Translations under genes and position numbers: made by a program
Assembly (NCBI RefSeq): GCF_026210795.1
Contig: NC_089431.1
Coordinates: forward strand, 5,270,001-5,334,000
DNA length: 64,000 nt
DNA from: Rhizophagus irregularis
Lineage: Eukaryota; Glomeromycota; Glomeromycetes; Glomerales; Glomeraceae
Direction: 5' to 3'
Part shown: piece by piece, positions 58,160 through 64,000 of the stretch
Layout: each line of letters opens with the position of its first letter
Numbering within the stretch: the first letter of the stretch is position 1
The notes under the pieces: generated by a model
The model's database searches: none
What the model saw: only the letters and a program-made list of their open reading frames with translations
What the model was told of the DNA's origin: nothing

Positions 58160-59690
58160 TTATATTTCCTTTATAATTTGAAATACTTCACATTCTTCTA
58201 TATCAAAATGTACAAATTTTCTAATCGGTTTTTTATAAGATTTTTGTCTACAATAATTACCTAAAAATCCTAATATAATTAAGTCAGTATTACCAAATGA
58301 AGGACCATTAAAAGAACCATTAAGTATTGCATGATTTTCATTCGTTATACGACTTAAAATATAATTTTCAGTTTCGTTACTATTATTATCATTATTATTA
58401 TTATTAAAAGAAAATATAAAACTATCCTTAGTAATACTATCACCACCATAAGATCTCCATTCAACTGGATTATATCCTCCAAGAATTTCATTATTATCTT
58501 TCACTTTAACAATTGTTACAGTACGAGAATGATCATCACAATATTGATGGAATTTTTCGCGTGTAAGACCATCACGAGAACCGCGAAATAATAATTTAAA
58601 TTCACATGGAGAAGTTAACTTATTCCCAATTTTTGATCTATCTACCCATTTTAATATTAATTCAGCTTGTTGAAATGAAATGATTTTTGAATCAATAGTT
58701 ATTAAACTAATTTCTTTATTCATACGAGGTTTTGATTTACCACTTTTCTTATTATCATTACCCAAAAATTCTTTTAATAAATCTATATATAATTCTTTTG
58801 GTAAAATTTTTCTATAAGGAAATACTTTATCTAAAAATTCCTTAGAAGTTAAATTATGAAATCTAATAAAAGGTATACATTGTTTTAAGGTATTTTTCAA
58901 AGTATTAAAATCATCTTTTGAATAGTTTGTAGGATCAGAAGGAAGATCTGGATGTTGAGCAAGTCCCCATTTAAGTACATGATCCCAAACTTGAATTTCA
59001 GTCGTTTGAAGATCATTATTTTGAATAACTGAAATCAAAAGCTTTTCTGGAATTAAGGAAAAATTTAATGAATTAAAAATTTTATCTGGTTGTTTAGATA
59101 TTAAATCAGTACAATAATTTTGAAGATCCAAGAACGAATCATTTTCAAAGCTTGCATTATAAACGATATCAAAATTTTGTTCCATCCATTCAGATTTGTT
59201 TTTTATCAAAAATGATTGTAAATATTTGATTAATTCCTGAAGATAAAGTTCACCGGCAGAAACCAAAGTTTTAATTATAATAGAAGTATCACACTCATTC
59301 AAAGATATAAATATTTCCCCACTATAAATATACCTAAAACAATAAAAATTATATAATTATATAATTAATTATTAAGAAAAAAAAATAAAAATATTAATAA
59401 AATTTTTAAAATTTTTAATTTTTAATTATTTCTTACCTTAAAATAATTTCAAAAATTTCCGGTGAAATATTTGGTAATTTAATATGTGATAAAATTCCAT
59501 CGTTTTTCCTTTTGTTAGTCGTTAACGTTATAATTCTTCGCAAATAAGGAGAACGATAATATAAAATAACCATATGAGCACGAAATATTCTTACATATGG
59601 ATCATTACCAACTTCAATGGTTATATCATAAAATTCTTCATCATTTAAAATTTCAAGTAAATTTTGTGATAATTTTGGTAAAAGTTCCAT
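58160..59690 (-). CDS. BTB-BACK-TLDc protein, divergent copy
   Basis: Exon 1 (59690-59437) begins MELLPKLSQNLLEILNDEEF and encodes the BTB fold, with a two-residue insert at RRIITLTTNKRKN. Exon 2 (59333-58160) begins YIYSGEIFISLNECD, then the BACK part (VWDHVLKWGLAQHPDLPSD, CIPFIRFHNLTSKEFLDKVF) and the TLDc domain (SKIISFQQAELILKWV, FKLLFRGSRDGLTREKFHQY, ILGGYNPVEWRSYGG, IEECEVFQIIKEI). An Asn-rich insert (NNNNNDNNSN) lies within the TLDc domain, in a loop after DSFIFSF. About 475 residues. It is the most divergent intact member here, so it split from the others earlier. Confidence 0.9.
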
Positions 59691-59743
59691 TTTTTATAAT
59701 TTGAGAAATTTGAGACGAAAGAAAATGAATGAAAAAAAAAAAT

Positions 59744-59782
59744 ACAACCTTATAAATAGTTATTTGCGGGTTGTACAACGTT
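59744..59782 (-). promoter_or_regulatory. Upstream element of the BTB-TLDc gene, divergent version
   Basis: On the minus strand CGTTGTACAACCC (59780-59768) precedes CTATTTATAAGGTTG (59759-59745), about 60 bases before the ATG. The box is well kept; the first motif is less similar. Confidence 0.4.
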
Positions 59783-61363
59783 AAATTTTTCATTTGTTTT
59801 GATGCGCGTAACGTAATGCATTTCGTGACTATGAATTAATGAATTAAGGTTTATCCCTTTATATTATAACCCGTCATTTGCCAATCATAAGTATGGTTGC
59901 ACGAAAAATTTTTTTTTCTTCGGAAAAAAAAAATAAATAGAAAATAAAATTATCAATTAATTTTTAATTTCTTTTCACCTAGTTTTAACAAAAATACTAA
60001 AATAAATAAATTTGCACAATTCTTAATTTCCTTTAAGTTGTTTATTTATTATACAAGATGCAATTCATATAGAACCAGCCACACCGCCCACACGCTTTTA
60101 AATTGGGATGTACAAAAACTCAAACTAGTGATTATGCGAAAAAAAAAAATTGTTTAATGTAGTAAAGGGATGTATAATATTTATGTACAGTTGTTAAGTG
60201 TATTATTTATTTTAATATTAAAAAGAAATAGTTCTTTTATTCTTTTTGGTTTATCTATACGCAATACAGGGTATGAATTAGATATAAAAATTAGGCAATT
60301 TGAAATTGTAAATTATCAAATTATGATAGTTATTACATATTTAGAGAAGGAACGAGATATTTAAGTGTTAATTTTTGGATTATAGAATTTTTTTAAATTA
60401 TGTAAATTTCGTTATGACTACTTGCTCCGCGGAATTAAAATTGCTTGGTGTCCTAGTAATTACTCTTCGTCGTGATATTTAATTTGGAATGACCTTGTGT
60501 GTTGAATAGAAATTGAGGTAATACATTATGAACTAAACGATTAAAACTTTATCGCTTCCATCATTTCCATACTAGATTATTAAAGATTTGATTTTAGATA
60601 TCCAATTATTTGTTCAGAAATACTACACAATTTGAATTACTTTGCATCCTTTTACATAATATACCGTATATACGTTTAATAAAGCTTATCGAGTAATAAT
60701 ACAGTATCTATCAATAAAAATATATGTATAAACGAAACTTAATATTCGTAATATTGAATAAGGCATAGGAGGATGTTTTTGATTGAACATTTTGTTTTGT
60801 AGTGCAATGTGACTGTCTGTAACTTTTGGTTACGGCGCTTCTTGGACCTTAGGTTCGGATTTATCATTTACTAATTAATTTAATAGAGAGATTTTTAGTT
60901 ATTTTCGGAGTGGTCATTTGGCCTAATTAATCAGATTTCAGGCGCGTATATAGCTTATTTCGAAATGATCATTTACTAAACAAATAGCTTAATTTTTCTA
61001 CTCAGATTTATTATTATAGAGTGATTATTTACTAAATAGATAGCTTAATTTTCTTACCATCGAATTTTCAATCGCGTAATTAACAATTTTTATTTAATTT
61101 TTAAAAGTATCATTATATAAAAGTTAGACAAATAAAGTCGTATTGCATCAAACTTACATTCCATTCTCAGACTGATATATAATTGTCTGAGTCGTGTTTA
61201 TCCTGCAAACTTCAACAAAAAGTCAGTGTTGGGTTGGCTATAAAGGTATTATATTTTGAGAAATTTTATCAAAAGTTCACTATCGCGGTAAGTACTTGTT
61301 TGTCTTTACTATATTAATGATAATGTAATGCTGTATTATATTAGAATATCGGGAGAAGCCTTG
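59783..61363. other. Intergenic region, no gene seen
   Basis: Contains an imperfect repeat of about 57 bp at 60960-61070 (CATTTACTAAACAAATAGCT and ATTTACTAAATAGATAGCTT with following TAATTTTTCTA/TAATTTTCTTA). No gene is supported. Confidence 0.45.
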
Positions 61364-61652
61364 CGCCTTTTGAGGGAACGTACAAGTATGGGACAGTTTC
61401 TTTTACGAAAAGCCAAGATGTATCTAAGCTAACGTCTCAAGATGTTTTGAGTAAAGAGTTACAACTTATAATTAAGAATCTGTACCCAGGAACAAAAGAA
61501 ATCGAGAACGCTAACGCAATACAGAAGGCCAATATTTATAAATAATGAGTGTGCTGCCTTCTATACTGCTAGTATGGGATAAGTTGCGTTCGGACATGTA
61601 TACTATACTCTATACTGCTTGTTAGAGAAGTATCATCCTGTAATGAAGGTCT
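61364..61652 (+). pseudogene. Unrecognised coding relic upstream of the Crinkler pseudogene
   Basis: A plus-strand frame reads FEGTYKYGTVSFTKSQDVSK, LTSQDVLSKELQLIIKNLYP and IQKANIYK before a stop; then one base over NECAAFYTASMG stop VAFGHVYYTLYCLLEKYHPV. Residue usage is protein-like and only two lesions interrupt it. I do not recognise the family. It may be the end of a gene whose start is lost, or part of the same ancestral locus as the next feature. Confidence 0.45.
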
Positions 61653-61797
61653 AAGATTTTAGAGAAGGATTAGTTCCTTAATCTTACTCGTGGAAAAGTA
61701 AATATTGATTGTACATGTATACTACTAGGAGCTAAAAAGGAAGAAGTATGAAGAAAAGGAAAATATTCAACCACTAGCAAAAAACAACAATCATCTA

Positions 61798-63232
61798 TTG
61801 TCTTTTTCTGTTTAATAAAAGAAGATGCATCTGTACATGCCTTTCCAGTAAAGATTAATAAAGAAAAAATCATTGGTGAGTTGAAAGATGTTGCTAAGGA
61901 GAAAATAGATGTATCTGTTGCAAAAGAGCTCAGTTAAAATACTTCAACGATCATAATGACGATTTGAACAACCTTTTACTTCATGATCAAGATGAGCACT
62001 TTGCAACTAAGAAGATAAGTAGATGCTTCCCCTAAGAGCCTGATAATGAACATATTCATCTAATTGTGTCTTTACCAGAAGCTACTGGACTAATCACCCG
62101 AGAGCGGGAACTTTTGGACCAGATAGCGGAATTGAAAAAAAAATTGATAATTCTATAATATGTTGTTGGTTATGATTTCGTGGAATTTTTATCAGACTTA
62201 TGCTAATCTCCTAAACATAATTCAGAATTTGCCAAAGTCATTTAAATGGGTTGCAAATATGGAGCAGGTGTCTCTTTATGGTCTTAAAGAAACTTTATTT
62301 GACTACGTTGCGGTTAATTGAAAACAAAATTCAAGCTGTGTATAAAACCCAGAACTCGAAAATGATGAAGCAGCATTGAACTTTATATGTGATGACGGGA
62401 ATTACTTTTCTCAAAGTAATTTGGACTTTCGTAATATGCTCCAGTTACTTATATCAAAAAATAGCTTCAAGTTCACAGTTCACAGTATTTATAGAGGCAA
62501 TCTTATCATTCTCTCTTTAGACTTTTACAAAGATGTGCAAACTCTATGGAATAGGAGAAATTGACAATCCATCATTATCTTCATTTCCTCCTTCACTTGT
62601 GAATATGTAAAGCTGAACGATGAAAAGTCACAAGTGATAGTAAAACACCTTATAACAGACCTAATATTCCGTACTAAAGTTATTCTGATCAGCATCTAAA
62701 AGTCAATATGCCTGTGCATACCTTGTGGATGCTGCCAATCTTTATCCGGATAAGTTTGAAATTCGTCCATAATGGGAACGGTAATAATCCAGTTGATTAT
62801 AGTGTGGTTTTGCCTCGTATCGCTAGATTGATCGGTAAAAGACAAGGATTTTAAACAGGGGATTGCTCGAAATGCAGTGCAGTGTGAATCAGTTTTAGCA
62901 AGTATTGTAACCGATGAAATTATAGGAAGCTATTGACGCATATATAAGAGTCGCTAATCAGCATGGATGGGCTGTACCACAAGGATGGAGTGCAAAAGCA
63001 TTGATTATAAGTACAAACTTTGCACATTTGGAATAATATTGTCCACATGATTGATGATCTTGGTGAAAAATGATTCTTTTAGAATGTTCGCTAGATGATA
63101 ATGAAAACCAAAGTTTATCAAAACCGGTGATCATTATATATGGGATAAAAATATGGAAGACATGTTAACAAAGATTCTTGGCCATATTGCGTGGTTACTG
63201 TATATTTATATATATATTGAAGGAAGCTCAAA
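61798..63232 (+). pseudogene. Crinkler (CRN)-type effector-like pseudogene
   Basis: The first part encodes SSIVFFCLIKEDASVHAFPV, KINKEKIIGELKDVAKEKI and, after a stop, a segment ending IHLIVSLPEATG, which follows the CRN N-terminal ubiquitin-like pattern (FCL..., AFPV.I.K...GELK..., IHIIV). Downstream come FKWVANMEQVSLYGLKETLF, ENDEAALNFICDDGNYFSQS, FRNMLQLLISKNSFKFTV, a QGIARNAVQCES-like piece and WDKNMEDMLTKILGHIAWLL, in the order of CRN C-terminal regions in this fungus. More than ten stops or frameshifts break it. CRN proteins are host-targeted effectors in oomycetes and have been described in R. irregularis. No functional product is expected. Confidence 0.8.
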
Positions 63233-64000
63233 TGCTGGAGCAACAAAAAGATAAGAACATATTTAATATATTTGTAAATTAGAAATTTTTTTTCATTTTT
63301 TAAGTTTGTATATGCATGTGATGCGAATTAGGAACATGTATTGTATCTGAAAAATAAAAAAAGTATTTATGCTATTCCTCTCATATACTATTATCAGAAA
63401 AATATAAATAGTCGATCATTATTTTTGCATGAATAGAACGCGGAATACTGATAAGTCACGCGTGATGATACGATGTCGATATGGTCCGTATGACAGTACT
63501 TTCAAAAATTGCTCGCCCACGCTATCCAATAATTTTATTATGCTAACACATAGTAAGTAATATGAGATAACCGACCTAAATAACAATTACGTAAAATCTG
63601 CATGAATATATGAGGATAACTGATAAGTATTAGTTATTTACTAATCTAGTAGTATATAAATGGGTTATCATCCGAAGGATGATGGCCCATTTATATACTA
63701 AACTAGATCAGTAAATAACTTTTTTATCATCCTAGATATACTAATTGGTCTGCCAGTTTATAACTGGCGGAAAAAATCCTAAATACCAATTAACAGTCTA
63801 TTATTTATTATATGAACATTTTTTATGATCAGTGATTTAAATAAAAAAGTATCAATATTACTTATAATTTTATGTGAAATTATTCAATAAATAAATAAAA
63901 ATTTCTTTTATCTTTTATATCAAATCATTCTTTTACTGATGTCACAATAATATTCTCAAAGAAACTAAATAACCTCTCGAGCCAAGTGCGAAGCATTAAA
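63233..64000. other. Intergenic end of window, holds a long hairpin
   Basis: No gene is supported. The notable structure is the inverted repeat at 63632-63720. A smaller hairpin CTGCCAGTTTATAACTGGCGG lies at about 63750-63770. Confidence 0.5.
63632..63720. repeat. Near-perfect ~42-bp inverted repeat (hairpin)
   Basis: AGTTATTTACTAATCTAGTA with TATATAAATGGGTTATCATCC on the left pairs with GGATGATGGCCCATTTATAT with ACTAAACTAGATCAGTAAATAACT on the right, separated by only GAA. Two or three mismatches and a small indel interrupt the arms. Weaker pairing continues outward (GAGGATAA...TTATCATCC). Confidence 0.85.

Noticed and set aside
1..64000. tRNA genes
   Set aside because: I found no cloverleaf with conserved A and B boxes by eye. 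A covariance-model scan would be needed to exclude them.

Overview
The window looks like nuclear DNA of an arbuscular mycorrhizal fungus, most likely Rhizophagus irregularis or a close glomeracean relative. The DNA is strongly AT-rich, and genes have short GT-AG introns rich in A/T. The gene content is the set known to be expanded in that lineage: BTB-BACK-TLDc proteins, tyrosine-kinase-like kinases with an N-terminal zinc ribbon, Sel1-repeat proteins, Crinkler-type proteins and many mobile-element relics. This assignment rests on recognition of families, not on a search.

Layout. 1-8.4 kb: the 5' end of a BTB gene, two small inverted-repeat elements, and a ten-exon kinase gene (2753-8375) built from tandem copies of one exon. 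8.6-14 kb: a solo-LTR-like element, then a complete 4.16 kb DNA transposon (9788-13947) with matching ends, a TTA duplication and a spliced DDE-type transposase carrying one frameshift. 14-21 kb: an intact kinase on the minus strand and a six-exon sugar-lactone-oxidase-like flavoprotein. 22-23 kb: a decayed chimera of 18S and 28S rRNA sequence. 24.6-26.6 kb: a Sel1-repeat gene. 27.6-33 kb: one intact BTB-TLDc gene followed by two progressively decayed copies.

33-46 kb is mostly relics: orphan mini-exons, broken kinase modules, a truncated membrane-protein gene on a 2.4 kb duplicated block, LINE-like fragments and a hAT-like inverted-repeat element. 46-54 kb: another intact BTB-TLDc gene, a seven-exon secreted or membrane protein gene, the second copy of the 2.4 kb block, then two minisatellites. 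57-60 kb: a BTB relic, a small element related to the 9.8 kb transposon, and a third intact BTB-TLDc gene. 61-64 kb: an unrecognised coding relic, a Crinkler pseudogene and a long hairpin.

The genes do not form a pathway. The common theme is expansion and decay of lineage-specific families through tandem and segmental duplication beside transposons. The best candidates for something new are the modular kinase array with a decayed second array at 43.9-45.7 kb, the spliced TIR transposon, and an upstream element shared by the BTB-TLDc genes. Exon boundaries below were placed by hand from GT-AG signals, reading-frame continuity and comparison between copies inside the window. No alignment or database search was run.
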